A stretch of DNA of 64,000 nucleotides from Enterovirga aerilata. GTDB taxonomy: Bacteria; Pseudomonadota; Alphaproteobacteria; Rhizobiales; Beijerinckiaceae. A program made the translations under genes and the position numbers. Below are positions 48,876 through 57,725 of the stretch, in pieces. The notes below the pieces were generated by a model, which saw nothing but the letters and a program-made list of their open reading frames with translations, was not told the DNA's origin and ran no database searches. Each line of letters begins with the position of its first letter. Within the stretch, counting starts at the first letter, position 1. Location: contig NZ_JABEPP010000004.1 of assembly GCF_013044135.1 (NCBI RefSeq), forward strand, positions 395,428-459,427. The letters are read 5' to 3'.

Positions 48876-49943
48876 TCAGAACGCGTACCTCACTTCGCAG
48901 TACGGAATGAGCGTCTCGCGCCAGGACAGCAGTTGATCGAGCCACTTGCGCTTCCAGGACACCTTGTAGCGCAGGTTGCGCATCCCGCTCTGGCTCCACT
49001 TCGTCTCCTGCAGGTCCGGACGCCAGAGGAGGTCCTCCGCCTTCGGATGCCACGCGAGGTTCGTCTGGTGAAGCGTCTCGTTGTGCGTGAGCATGATGAT
49101 CTCGCACTTGAGCTGCGCCTTGGCACGGTCCGAGAGCACGTCGTCGATCTCGGCGAAGAGCGCCCGCCACTCCGGCTCCCACCCTTCGTGCACGATCACG
49201 GGGCTGAAGTTGACGTGCACTTCGTAGCCGGCCTCGACGAAGTCGTTGATGGCCGCGATGCGCTCCGAGATCGGTGAGGTGCGGACGTCGACGACCTTCG
49301 ACACGGCATCCGGCATCAGCGAGAACCGGATGCGGGTCCTGCCCTGCGGGTCGTAGCCGAGCAGGTCGCGATTGACGAGCTTGGTCGCGAACGAGCCCTT
49401 GGCGTTCGGGATGCCCCGGAACGCGGCGACGAGGTCCCGGACGTTGTCGGAAACGGACGCGTCGAGCGACAGATCGCCGTTCTCGCCCAGGTCGTAGACC
49501 CAGTCAGTCGGGTCGATGGTGTTCGGCTCGGGCTTGGTGCCCTGGCGCTTGGCATGGCGGGCGATGGCCGCAGCGATTTCGTCGATGTTGACGAACACGC
49601 TGACCGGGTTCGCGTAGCCCTTGCGGCGCGGGACGTAGCAGTAGGAGCATGCCATCGCGCAGCCGTTCGACGAGGAGGGTGCGATGAAGTCGCCCGAGCG
49701 GCCGTTCGGACGCATGCTCAGGCCCTTCTTGACCCCGAGCACCAGCACGTCGCGCTTCATGCGCAACCAGTCCGCCGCGAGGTCCGGGTCGGCCGTGAGC
49801 TCGGGGATCTTCCAGTGGCTCGCGACTTCGACGAGCTCGGCCTCGGGGTACCGCGCCAGCACCTCGCGGCCGCGCGCGTACGACCGCACGGCGGGTTCCA
49901 GGTAGATCCGCTTCGGGTTCAGCAGGGTACGCGGCAACGCCAT
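48876..49943 (-). CDS. Radical SAM protein, spore photoproduct lyase-like
   Basis: A 355-residue protein from ATG 49943. The cluster motif C-x3-C-x2-C is in NGCAMACSYCYVPRR. The C-terminal region matches the spore photoproduct lyase-like family found in non-spore-formers. The true substrate in such bacteria is unknown, perhaps a DNA lesion, and umuDC lies nearby. The upstream ORF start is rejected because no ribosome site is visible. Confidence 0.85.
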   Translation of the reverse strand: MALPRTLLNPKRIYLEPAVRSYARGREVLARYPEAELVEVASHWKIPELTADPDLAADWLRMKRDVLVLGVKKGLSMRPNGRSGDFIAPSSSNGCAMACSYCYVPRRKGYANPVSVFVNIDEIAAAIARHAKRQGTKPEPNTIDPTDWVYDLGENGDLSLDASVSDNVRDLVAAFRGIPNAKGSFATKLVNRDLLGYDPQGRTRIRFSLMPDAVSKVVDVRTSPISERIAAINDFVEAGYEVHVNFSPVIVHEGWEPEWRALFAEIDDVLSDRAKAQLKCEIIMLTHNETLHQTNLAWHPKAEDLLWRPDLQETKWSQSGMRNLRYKVSWKRKWLDQLLSWRETLIPYCEVRYAF

Positions 49944-49965
49944 CAGCTCGATATGGTGATCGGGC

Positions 49966-50502
49966 GCCGTCGGGCTAGTCGATGTCGACCGGTTCAAGTC
50001 GGTGAACGACACCTATGGCCACGATGCCGGCGACCGAGCTTTGGTCCATGTCGCCAAGGCGCTCTCCTCGAAGCTCGGGCCGGCCCACCACGTGAGCCGG
50101 TTCGGTGGCGAGGAGTTCCTCGTCGTCATGCGTGACGTGACCGCGACAGAAGCTGTAGCCAGCCTCAGATCCGTGCTCGCGTCGTTGCAGCCTTTGGAGC
50201 TCGCGGTCGATCTTCCCCCGGTACGGTGCACCTTTAGCGCGGGCGTCGCAGGCGCGCTTCCGCGCGACGACCTGAAGGGTTTGCTCGCCCGAGCCGACCA
50301 GGCCCTCTACGACGCCAAGGCTCGCGGACGTGGCCGGATCGAAATCAAGCGGCCCACTTTGACTGCAGCGTGTTCAGCGACCACCGGCCTTCCTGGGATG
50401 GAGGCCACGGAGGCCGGCCGGGTCTGCCTACGACCTGGAACAGACGTTCGCGCCTTGTGGGGCTACGATCCTTCGTGTACTTGGCTTGCTCGCCGGAAAT
50501 AG
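49966..50502 (+). pseudogene. GGDEF domain remnant (diguanylate cyclase C-terminus)
   Basis: The frame opens after TGA 49957 and begins in the middle of the domain: VDVDRFKSVNDTYGHDAGD, then the active-site RFGGEEFLVV and the RADQALYDAK end. The first part of the domain and any sensory domain are missing, and the tail after about 50350 (KRPTLTAACSATT onward) has no GGDEF counterpart. GTG 50002 is the only early start. The divergent radical SAM gene abuts its left edge. Confidence 0.8.
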
Positions 50503-50638
50503 AGCAGCAGGTCGGTAGTTCCTGCGCCCGCTTTGCGGGTTCTTCCCAGCCACGGCGTCACCCTGAAAATCCGGGGTGGCGCGGCAGTTGGCTCACAGCG
50601 CCTCGCCTCCTTGGATCACGAGACCAAAGAGGTATCCC

Positions 50639-51073
50639 ATGGCTTTCGGCCTCGCCGTCCTGATCTTTGCCACGCTCTTCGCGGGCGCGGCGCTCTACAT
50701 CAGCCTTGTTGAACACCCGGCCCGTCTCGGACTCCATGATGCCGCGCTCCTAGCGCAATGGCAGCCGAGCTATAATCGAGCCTTACCCATCCAGGCTGGT
50801 CTTGCCGTGGTCGGCAGTCTCGCGGGAATCCTCGCGTGGTATTCCCTCGGCGGTTGGCCGTGGCTGATCGGAAGCGTCGTCCTAGCCGCAAACTGGCCGT
50901 TCACGCTTCTCGGCATTATGCCAACCAACAAGCGTCTCATGGCGACAAGGCCGCAGGATGCCGGACCCGAGAGCCGCGCGCTGCTTCTCAAGTGGGGAAA
51001 TCTTCACGCGGTCAGGAGCGCCCTTGGCACCGCCGCAACCCTGATCTTCGCCGCCGCCCTGCTGTCCCGCTAG
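50639..51073 (+). CDS. DUF1772-family membrane protein
   Basis: A 144-residue protein from ATG 50639 with four hydrophobic helices (LAVLIFATLFAGAALYISL; GLAVVGSLAGILAWYSL; GSVVLAANWPFTLLGI; AATLIFAAALL). The N-terminal SLVEHPARLGL and the PTNKRLM motif are typical of DUF1772. Followed 12 bp later by a related gene broken by an amber codon. Confidence 0.85.
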   Translation: MAFGLAVLIFATLFAGAALYISLVEHPARLGLHDAALLAQWQPSYNRALPIQAGLAVVGSLAGILAWYSLGGWPWLIGSVVLAANWPFTLLGIMPTNKRLMATRPQDAGPESRALLLKWGNLHAVRSALGTAATLIFAAALLSR

Positions 51074-51085
51074 GAGCGCCGCGCC

Positions 51086-51550
51086 ATGACCCTGCGCCTG
51101 ATCCTCAACGTCTTCGCCACCTGCGGAACGGGCACGCTCGCGGGCGTCCTGCTGACCATCGGCCTGTCCTTTGGGTCTTATTGGCAGAGCCTGCCCCCGG
51201 CCGACTTCCTCGACTGGTTCGCCCGGAACGGGCAATACGTCGGCCGAACGGTTCCGTTCGCCTTGCTTCCGGCGCTCGCCGGTCTGGTCGGCTCTCTCTG
51301 GTTTGGTTGGTCCAGCCCGCCCCAACGCTACCTCTGGGGCAGTGCGCTCGCCTGCCTCGCAGTCATGCTGATCCTGACCGCGATCTACAACGGTCCCCTG
51401 AACACCTAGTTCGCCAACCGCTCCATTACAGCCGAGCAGGTCTCGTCCATGCTGATGGTGTGGCTCACTTCGCACGCGGCCCGGATAGCCCTCGCGCTAG
51501 TTGCTGCCGTGCTGAGTGTCGTCGCGGTCGCGCGCGGTGCGAGCACTTAG
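51086..51550 (+). pseudogene. DUF1772-like gene interrupted by TAG
   Basis: From ATG 51086 a 107-codon frame (GVLLTIGLSFGSYWQSL ... LILTAIYNGPLNT) ends at TAG 51407-51409, but the same frame continues in register without another stop to 51550: FANRSITAEQVSSMLMVWLT, then SHAARIALALVAAVLSV. The joined protein, 153 residues plus the stop codon, has the usual four helices and C-terminal helix. Either a nonsense mutation (a CAG-to-TAG change would give Gln) or readthrough. It overlaps the convergent kinase gene end by 54 bp. Confidence 0.75.
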
Positions 51551-53617
51551 CGTCCGCTTTCCGCCGAAGTCGGCCGATTGCGTCGCGGGGTCGTTCTTGC
51601 GCCCGACTATTCCCCGCAGCACCTGCGCAAGCTGGTCGACCGAATAGGGCTTTTGCATCAGTTCGAACCCGTGCCTGCCCTCGTCAGCTAGAACATGGCT
51701 GTACCCGGAGGTCAGGACGACCGGCATCGCCGGATGACGGTGACGAATGAGTTGGGCCATCTCCAGGCCCGACATTCCAGGCATCACCACGTCCGAGAAG
51801 ACGACGTCAAAGCCGTGGCTCGGTGTGCGACTTAGATGATCCAGCGCTTCCCGCGCATCGACCGCCCACGACGTCTCGAAGCCGAGGTCACTCAGCGCTT
51901 CAGTCAGCGAGCTCCCCACAGCGGCGTTATCTTCGACCACGAGAACGCGCAGAGCTTCGCCGGGGAAGACCACCTGCTGGTCAACGACGCCGGACTCGGC
52001 TGCCACCTCCTGGGCTTCGGGCAGGTAGAGCGAAAAAGTCGTGCCGATGCCGATTTCGCTGGCGACGTCGATGTCGCCGCCCGACTGCTTGGCGAACCCG
52101 AACACCTGCGAGAGCCCAAGGCCGGTACCCCGGCCCACCTCCTTCGTCGTGAAGAAGGGCTCGAAGATCCTGCCGAGCGTAGCGCCGGGGATGCCTTCTC
52201 CCGTATCGGTCACCGTGATCCGGACGAACGGCCCCGGCGCGCCGGCATGACGCCTGATAGGAGGCAGCGGCAGGCCGCAGGAAAGATGAAGCGTCAGCTT
52301 TCCTTCCCCGTGCATCGCATCACGAGCGTTGACCGCCATGTTGACGAGAGCCGTCTCGAACTGGCTTCGGTCGGCCCGGACGTAGCAGGGCTGGTCGGGC
52401 AACTCGATGGCGATCTGCACCCGCGCGCCGATAACCGTGGCGACCATGTCGGCCGTGCCACGAAGGGCATCGGCGATCTCGAAAACCTCCGGCTTGAGCG
52501 ACTGGCGGCGAGCGAAAGCCAGCAGTTGGGCCGTCAACTTCGTCGCGCGGTCGACCGTGTCGGAGATCGCGTCGACATAGCGGCTGCGGCGTTCCTCCGG
52601 CAGGTTCGGCCGTTTGAGGAGGTCCGACGACGATTTGATGACGGTGAGAAGGTTATTAAAGTCGTGGGCAACGCCTCCCGTGAGTTGACCCACCGCCTCA
52701 AGCTTCTGCGATTGACGCAGAGTGTCCTGAGCGCTCCGTAGATTGGCCTCGGCCGTCAACCGGGCGCTGATGTCGTGAGCGTGGTGGAACGCACCGATGA
52801 TTTCACCCGCCTCGTCGCGTAGCGGTGTGTAGGTGATCTCCCACGCCGGCTGCCCGTATTCCGGCCTACCGAACACGGCTTCGACCTTGAAGCTCTCGCC
52901 CGCGAGGGCTCGCCCCATCAGCCCTCGCATGACCTCGGCCTGCTCCGGGATGAATAGGTCCGGGAAGACGTCCCCGAGCTTCGTGTCGAAGCCGTTCACA
53001 CGGCGAAATTCGTCGTTGTGCGCCTTGTTGAACGCGATCAGGCGGTACTCGGTGTCGAACACGCAGATCGGGGCCGTGTCGGATTGGACGATGTTCTCGT
53101 AGAGACGGAGCTTCGCAGTGCTCGTTGCTACGCGGAGGTTGGCGTCGAGATGGAAGCCGATGAGCTCGGCGAACATCTTGAACATGCCGACCGTCTCGGG
53201 CGTGTCGACCCGCGCCGGACGAGGATCGATGGCGCAGAGCGTGCCCCAGAAGCTGCCGTTCGGCAGAACGATGGGCATCGAGACATAGCTCTGAAAGCCG
53301 TACATGGCGGCGGTCGGATGGCCGCAATAGGTAAGGTCCGCCTCGACGTTGTCGATGACCACTGCCGTGCCGCTTTGCCGGATCTCATGGCAGATCGTCG
53401 TCTCGACCTTGAGCTCCCCGCCCGGCTCCAACCCGAAGGCGATGTCGTCCTTGACCGCGCAGGCGACCCAGCGTTCTTCCGTGACACGCGCCACCGCGGC
53501 GAAGCCCATGCCCGTCGTCCGACAGATAACCTCCAGAATGGTCGGCACGGCGGCGATGCCTTCGACCGCCACGACGTCCGCACCGAAGTCGCTGGGCGCG
53601 GTTAGGCTCGAACTCAT
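51497..53617 (-). CDS. Hybrid sensor histidine kinase (GAF-PAS-HisKA-HATPase-REC)
   Basis: A 706-residue cytosolic kinase without membrane helices. GAF domain (about 25-165), PAS with PAC (about 175-295), HisKA phosphoacceptor GGVAHDFNNLL (His about 324), HATPase boxes (NMAVNARDAM, DTGEGIP, GTGLGLSQVFG) and a receiver at the C-terminus (VLVVEDNAAVG; phospho-Asp in VVFSDVVMPGMSG). The input signal is unknown, and no partner gene is adjacent. Confidence 0.92.
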   Translation of the reverse strand: MSSSLTAPSDFGADVVAVEGIAAVPTILEVICRTTGMGFAAVARVTEERWVACAVKDDIAFGLEPGGELKVETTICHEIRQSGTAVVIDNVEADLTYCGHPTAAMYGFQSYVSMPIVLPNGSFWGTLCAIDPRPARVDTPETVGMFKMFAELIGFHLDANLRVATSTAKLRLYENIVQSDTAPICVFDTEYRLIAFNKAHNDEFRRVNGFDTKLGDVFPDLFIPEQAEVMRGLMGRALAGESFKVEAVFGRPEYGQPAWEITYTPLRDEAGEIIGAFHHAHDISARLTAEANLRSAQDTLRQSQKLEAVGQLTGGVAHDFNNLLTVIKSSSDLLKRPNLPEERRSRYVDAISDTVDRATKLTAQLLAFARRQSLKPEVFEIADALRGTADMVATVIGARVQIAIELPDQPCYVRADRSQFETALVNMAVNARDAMHGEGKLTLHLSCGLPLPPIRRHAGAPGPFVRITVTDTGEGIPGATLGRIFEPFFTTKEVGRGTGLGLSQVFGFAKQSGGDIDVASEIGIGTTFSLYLPEAQEVAAESGVVDQQVVFPGEALRVLVVEDNAAVGSSLTEALSDLGFETSWAVDAREALDHLSRTPSHGFDVVFSDVVMPGMSGLEMAQLIRHRHPAMPVVLTSGYSHVLADEGRHGFELMQKPYSVDQLAQVLRGIVGRKNDPATQSADFGGKRTLSARTARDRDDTQHGSN

Positions 53618-53737
53618 CCCGGTGTGCGCTCCTTAGGATTATCGCCCCTCTCAGGGGCGGGTTCCCGAATTGATACCATTCAGCGTCGTGCTGCGCACTT
53701 TGGCGCTCGGAAGCGTGATGCCGGGGTCCTTCAGCAG

Positions 53738-55018
53738 TCACGCCGCCCGGATTTTCGGGAGTTCGTCCAGGCGGGTGGTGTACCGCGGCGACCGCATCTC
53801 GAACTTGGTCGCCCACCTAGCGCGTTCGCGCCCCAGGCCGACCGAGGCCGGAAACAGGGTGCCGCGGCCGTAGCGGCCGTTGCAAGCATCGAGCGCCGCC
53901 ATAAGCTTGTCGCCCCGCTCCCGGTCGAGCGCGCCGATCAGTGCGCGCTGCGATCTCGCCGGATCGACGAGGTCGGTCGTGACCAGCCCGACCTTCGAGT
54001 AGCGAAAGCCGCCGCGCCAGATCCGGCGCGCGCCCCACCTCGCCGCCTTTAGCAGCACGGTCGTGTCGTTAGAGGCCTCGGGCAGGTCGACCGTGAACGC
54101 GGCCGAGCGTTGCGGGCCGTCCTCGTCGTGCTCGGACGTGTGCATGAAGACCGAGACGTGGTCCGTTGCTAGGTCGTGATGCCGGAGCTTCTCCCCGAGC
54201 CGGGTCGCGTGTGCGGCGACGGCCTCCAGCATCGTGTCGAGGTCGTCGACCCGGCCGGAGAAGCAGCGGGTCACGGCGCAGCCCTTGCGGGTCGGCGCGA
54301 CTGCCTCCAGGTCGAGGCAGGGCGTTCCGCGCAGTTCGTGGATGATGCGCTCGCCGACCACCGTCATGGCCTTGCGCACCGGCCGGGGATCGAGGTCCCG
54401 CACGTCGGCGACCGTGCGGCAGCCGAGGGCGGCGAGCTTCGCCTGCCCAGCCGGCCCGATACCCCAGACCTCGTCGAGGGTGACCCGGTGCAGCCAGGGC
54501 TCGCGCTTCGCTGGGTCGGTGAGGTCGCACACGCCTCCGAGCTCGGCGTTCGTCTTCGCGATGTGGTTGGCGAGCTTGGCCAGCGTCTTGCTCGGCCCGA
54601 TGCCGACGCAGGTCGGCACGCCCGTCCAGCGCGACACGGTCGCGCGGAGATCGCGCGCGAGCTCCTCGCGACGGTCGGGGCGCACGTCCGCCATGTCGAG
54701 GAAGCTCTCGTCGATGGAGTAGACCTCAATGTCGGGAGCGAACTGGCTATAGACCGTGTTCATGCGGGCGGACATGTCGCCGTACAGGGCGTAGTTCGAG
54801 GAGAACACGACGACGCCCTCGCGCCGGCACAGGTCGCGGATCTTGAAGTAGGGTGCGCCCATCTTGATGCCGAGCGCCTTCGCCTCGGCCGTCCGAGCGA
54901 CGGCGCAACCGTCGTTGTTGGACAGCACGATGACGGGGCGGCGCTTCAGGGAGGGGTCGAAGACCCGCTCGCAGGAGCAGTAGAAGCTGTTCCCGTCGAT
55001 GAGCGCGAAGGACCGCAT
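53738..55018 (-). CDS. umuC: Translesion DNA polymerase V catalytic subunit
   Basis: A 426-residue Y-family polymerase. Catalytic motifs: [17 protein letters not shown] and [28 protein letters not shown] is the nucleotide-binding region; later [17 protein letters not shown] and [13 protein letters not shown]-type HhH. It acts with UmuD-prime in error-prone lesion bypass. Spaced one base from umuD. LexA control through the box at 55477. Confidence 0.95.
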   Translation of the reverse strand: MRSFALIDGNSFYCSCERVFDPSLKRRPVIVLSNNDGCAVARTAEAKALGIKMGAPYFKIRDLCRREGVVVFSSNYALYGDMSARMNTVYSQFAPDIEVYSIDESFLDMADVRPDRREELARDLRATVSRWTGVPTCVGIGPSKTLAKLANHIAKTNAELGGVCDLTDPAKREPWLHRVTLDEVWGIGPAGQAKLAALGCRTVADVRDLDPRPVRKAMTVVGERIIHELRGTPCLDLEAVAPTRKGCAVTRCFSGRVDDLDTMLEAVAAHATRLGEKLRHHDLATDHVSVFMHTSEHDEDGPQRSAAFTVDLPEASNDTTVLLKAARWGARRIWRGGFRYSKVGLVTTDLVDPARSQRALIGALDRERGDKLMAALDACNGRYGRGTLFPASVGLGRERARWATKFEMRSPRYTTRLDELPKIRAA

Positions 55019-55019
55019 G

Positions 55020-55451
55020 TCAGCGGATGGCGCGGCGGCGCGGGTTGACGGAGCCGCAGACGACGCCCCAGACCTCGATCTCGGCGAAGGCGCTCGTCTC
55101 GAAGGCTGGGTAGCGCAGGTTGGCGAACGAGAGCTTCGGCCGGCCCGCGACCGTGCTCCAGACCTTGAACGAGCGCTCGCCGTCTACGTCCACCACGACC
55201 ACGTCGCCCTCGCGCGGGTCGAGGCTCCGGTCGACCACGGCGAGGTCACCGTCGCACAGCCCCTTCTGGACCATGCTGTCGCCGTCCACCTTCACCAGGA
55301 ACGTGGCCGGCCGGTTCGCGATCAGGAGCTCGTTGAGGTCGATGCCGCGGTCGACGTAGTCGTCCGCGGGCGAGGGAAAGCCGGCCTTCACGGCCCGGGC
55401 GAGGACCGGGAGCGGTGCCCGGACGCCGACAATGATGGCATGAATGTGCAT
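55020..55451 (-). CDS. umuD: Translesion polymerase V autoproteolytic subunit
   Basis: A 143-residue protein from ATG 55451. The Ser/Lys self-cleavage dyad is seen: Ser in [14 protein letters not shown] and Lys in ERSFKVWS. Cleavage site region near residue 24 ([13 protein letters not shown]). The longer frame upstream would cross the LexA box and is not used. Confidence 0.93.
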   Translation of the reverse strand: MHIHAIIVGVRAPLPVLARAVKAGFPSPADDYVDRGIDLNELLIANRPATFLVKVDGDSMVQKGLCDGDLAVVDRSLDPREGDVVVVDVDGERSFKVWSTVAGRPKLSFANLRYPAFETSAFAEIEVWGVVCGSVNPRRRAIR

Positions 55452-55476
55452 GACGAACCCGAATCCTCGTTCTTGA

Positions 55477-55491
55477 GAACATAACAAGAAC
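55477..55491. promoter_or_regulatory. LexA (SOS) box of umuDC
   Basis: GAAC-ATAACAA-GAAC (reading GTTC-N7-GTTC on the minus strand), the alphaproteobacterial SOS box, 26 bp before the umuD start. Confidence 0.9.
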
Positions 55492-55539
55492 ATGGTCGAG
55501 AAAGCGTCAACTCACGAGGGCGCGCGCTGGGGTTGGTGG

Positions 55540-56331
55540 TTAGTCGTGCTCGCCTACCGATGAAATTGCCTGCCGTAGGGCGTCCAGCCCATCCGTCAGA
55601 GCCGCCGGCCCGGGTTGCAGGATCAGCGGTGACTTGATCTCGTTGATCCGCCCGGCCCGCACGGCCGGAATGGCGTCCCATCCCCGCCGTGCGGCAATCC
55701 GCGCCGGCACGACCTTTTTGCCGCACCACGAGGCGAGGATCAGGTCAGGGGCGGCCGCAACGACCGCGTCGGGCCTAACGATGCGGTCCCGTGCCCCAGC
55801 CCGGGAGCGCAGGTGGGCGAACACGTCGTCCCCGCCCGCGATCTCGATAAGCTCTGATACCCAGCCGATGCCGCCGATGAGCGGGTCGTCCCATTCCTCG
55901 AAGTAGACGCGCGGCCGCGGCCCGCGCCATTCTGCCCGCGCGGCCTCGATGCGCGCCTCGTAGGTCCGGGCCAGCTTCTCGGCTTTGTCTGCCGCGTCGA
56001 CGAGTGCCCCGAGCGTGCGGATCATCGCCAGGATGCCGGCGACGTCGCGCTGGTTGAAGGCATGAACGGCGACCCCATCCCGGACGAGCTCGGCGACGAT
56101 GTCGGCCTGCAAGTCGGAGAAAGTGAGGACGAGGTCGGGCCTGAGCGCCAGGATCTTCGGGATGTCCGCCGAGGTGAATGCGGAGACCCGCGGCTTCTCC
56201 TTGCGGACCTGTGGCGGACGCACGGCATACCCAGAAACGCCGACGATCCGGTGGTCCTCCCCGAGCAGGTACAGGGTCTCGACGGTCTCCTCGGTGAGGC
56301 AGACGATCCGGCTAGGCGGGAACGCGCTCAT
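55540..56331 (-). CDS. Periplasmic-binding-type protein (BtuF-like), no signal peptide
   Basis: A 263-residue protein from ATG 56331 with the helical-backbone binding fold of BtuF/FepB. Features: RIVCLTEETVETLYLLGEDHRIVGVSGYA, DLVLTFSDLQADIV, and WGVS-like linker VYFEEWDDPLIGG. No export signal is apparent at this start, unlike usual family members. No transporter partners (BtuC, BtuD) are adjacent. May bind cobalamin or a related cofactor. Confidence 0.7.
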   Translation of the reverse strand: MSAFPPSRIVCLTEETVETLYLLGEDHRIVGVSGYAVRPPQVRKEKPRVSAFTSADIPKILALRPDLVLTFSDLQADIVAELVRDGVAVHAFNQRDVAGILAMIRTLGALVDAADKAEKLARTYEARIEAARAEWRGPRPRVYFEEWDDPLIGGIGWVSELIEIAGGDDVFAHLRSRAGARDRIVRPDAVVAAAPDLILASWCGKKVVPARIAARRGWDAIPAVRAGRINEIKSPLILQPGPAALTDGLDALRQAISSVGEHD

Positions 56332-56482
56332 GGAAACGAGCTTCGGCGCCCGGGCGCGATGCCTTGCGGGTACGGGGTGGACGTGTCGGCGGCGCAGTTC
56401 CGTTCGCGCTTCGTAAACACGGCGCAAGCCTGGCGCGGTAGCCGACGTAAGCGCACCCGCCGGACCCAGCGAGGGCCGCTTT

Positions 56483-56905
56483 CTAGTGAGTGCCACTTAG
56501 GCATAGATCGTGGTTGCCAACTATTTCGATGACGCGACATTCGGCTACGCGACCGTGGCCGCACTCGCTCACCATTCGCCGTAGCTCCGCTTGTAGAGCG
56601 ATAAGTTGATCGATCCTCCGCCCGACCGCAGCAAGATGACGAAGAGCGATGGAATCGGCGACGTGACACGAAGCTTGCGGTTCGGTCTCCAAGGAGAGGA
56701 GCTCCCGGATCGATGGAATGTCGAACCCGAGCTCGCGCGCATGACGGACGAAGCGGAGCCGACGGACTGTGTCCCCTCCGTAGCATCGGCGATTGCTGCC
56801 GCTTCGATCCGGAGGAGGTAACAAGCCAATCTCCTCGTAGTAGCGGATGGTGGGCACTTTCACGCCGGCTTGGCGGCTCAGTTCGCCAATCGTTAGTGGC
56901 TTCAT
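56483..56905 (-). CDS. MerR-family metal regulator (ZntR/CadR/PbrR-like)
   Basis: A 140-residue regulator from ATG 56905. HTH: IGELSRQAGVKVPTIRYYEE. Cysteines spaced C-x34-C-x7-C (ASCHVA, SECGHG, AECRVI). The CGHG after the second Cys would suit Zn/Cd/Pb sensing; Hg not excluded. It is divergent from the His-rich repeat gene and next to the czc operon end; the operator-like dyad at 56972-57002 lies between. Confidence 0.85.
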   Translation of the reverse strand: MKPLTIGELSRQAGVKVPTIRYYEEIGLLPPPDRSGSNRRCYGGDTVRRLRFVRHARELGFDIPSIRELLSLETEPQASCHVADSIALRHLAAVGRRIDQLIALQAELRRMVSECGHGRVAECRVIEIVGNHDLCLSGTH

Positions 56906-56971
56906 TTCTTCAGGCTCCGGACCCAAACATCGACCGCCAACTTCCCTCGGGTCTGGGTGTTGCCCGGGGCC

Positions 56972-57002
56972 TTGCTCCTCCAGTGGCTTGAGCATGCACA
57001 AG
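56972..57002 (+). promoter_or_regulatory. MerR-family operator-like site
   Basis: -35-like TTGCTC (56972-56977), then an imperfect dyad CTCCAG-TGG-CTTGAG in a 19-bp spacer, then a weak CACAAG. Resembles CadR/ZntR/PbrR promoters (CTCCAGTnnCTGGAG type). Confidence 0.55.
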
Positions 57003-57091
57003 GTCGCTATGGCGGTCGAAAGGGGCCAAGTCGGTCCCGGGCTGCCGACCGACCGTAAAGGCGGTCGGCCACAAGACGGGAGATGGAAGGC

Positions 57092-57364
57092 ATGCCTCAA
57101 GAAAAACCCGGATCTCACCACGACCACCCGGGCCACAAGCCGGGCGATCTCGATCCTCACGGCCATCGGGACAAGAGCGTTTCGGAGGTGCCCGGCCAAC
57201 ATCACGAGCATCCGGGACATACGCCCGGCGACCTCGACGAGCACGGCCATCGCGATACCAGCGTGAAGGAGGTGCCTGGACCTCATCACGACCACCCGGA
57301 TCATCAGCCGGGTGATCTCGATCCGCATGGTCACCGGGACAAGAGTTCGCCGCCGAACCCGTAA
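57092..57364 (+). CDS. His-rich triple-repeat protein
   Basis: A 90-residue soluble protein from ATG 57092 (57083 possible) consisting of three near-identical 28-residue units: HHDHPGHKPGDLDPHGHRD, HHEHPGHTPGDLDEHGHRD and HHDHPDHQPGDLDPHGHRD, joined by SVSEVP/SVKEVP. Fifteen or more His in a DPHGHRD/HHDHP pattern. No signal peptide, so a cytosolic metal buffer. Divergent from the MerR gene with its operator upstream. Confidence 0.85.
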   Translation: MPQEKPGSHHDHPGHKPGDLDPHGHRDKSVSEVPGQHHEHPGHTPGDLDEHGHRDTSVKEVPGPHHDHPDHQPGDLDPHGHRDKSSPPNP

Positions 57365-57381
57365 CCCGAGCGGAGAGCATC

Positions 57382-57409
57382 GGAAAGGGCGGCAGGAACC
57401 GCCCTTTCC
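57382..57409. terminator. Perfect hairpin after the His-rich gene
   Basis: GGAAAGGGCGG, loop CAGGAA, CCGCCCTTTCC: an 11-pair stem, 18 bases past the stop; may terminate both convergent transcripts. Confidence 0.75.
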
Positions 57410-57445
57410 ACCTCGGATTGCTTGTAGCTTGGCGGCTGGATTGCC

Positions 57446-57724
57446 TCAGGGCTCGTCCTCCTCGTTCGCGTGCCGGCCGTGGTCGTCCACGAGACATCTC
57501 GCTTGGGTGCAGACGAGCGTCAGGACACGCCCGGCCCCTTCGCGGCATTCCACCTCATAGACGGAGGTTTCTCCCGTGGACGTAACCTCTCGAACTTGCT
57601 GAGGCAGGCAGCGCGCGATCTGCAGCGCGCGCTTGAGATGATGGTGGTCGGCGGCTGCTTCGACCCCGCTGCACGCGAGCAACATCGCCGTGCCTGCGCC
57701 GGTTAGAACACGTTGTCGGATCAT
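57446..57724 (-). CDS. Small Cys-containing exported protein
   Basis: A 92-residue protein from ATG 57724 with a signal or lipobox region (TAMLLACSGVEA). Four cysteines (ARCLPQ, VECREG, LVCTQA, ARCLVD). A His triplet follows the signal (DHHHLKRALQI). Last gene of the czc operon, one base after the CDF stop. No family name. Confidence 0.65.
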   Translation of the reverse strand: MIRQRVLTGAGTAMLLACSGVEAAADHHHLKRALQIARCLPQQVREVTSTGETSVYEVECREGAGRVLTLVCTQARCLVDDHGRHANEEDEP

Positions 57725-57725
57725 A

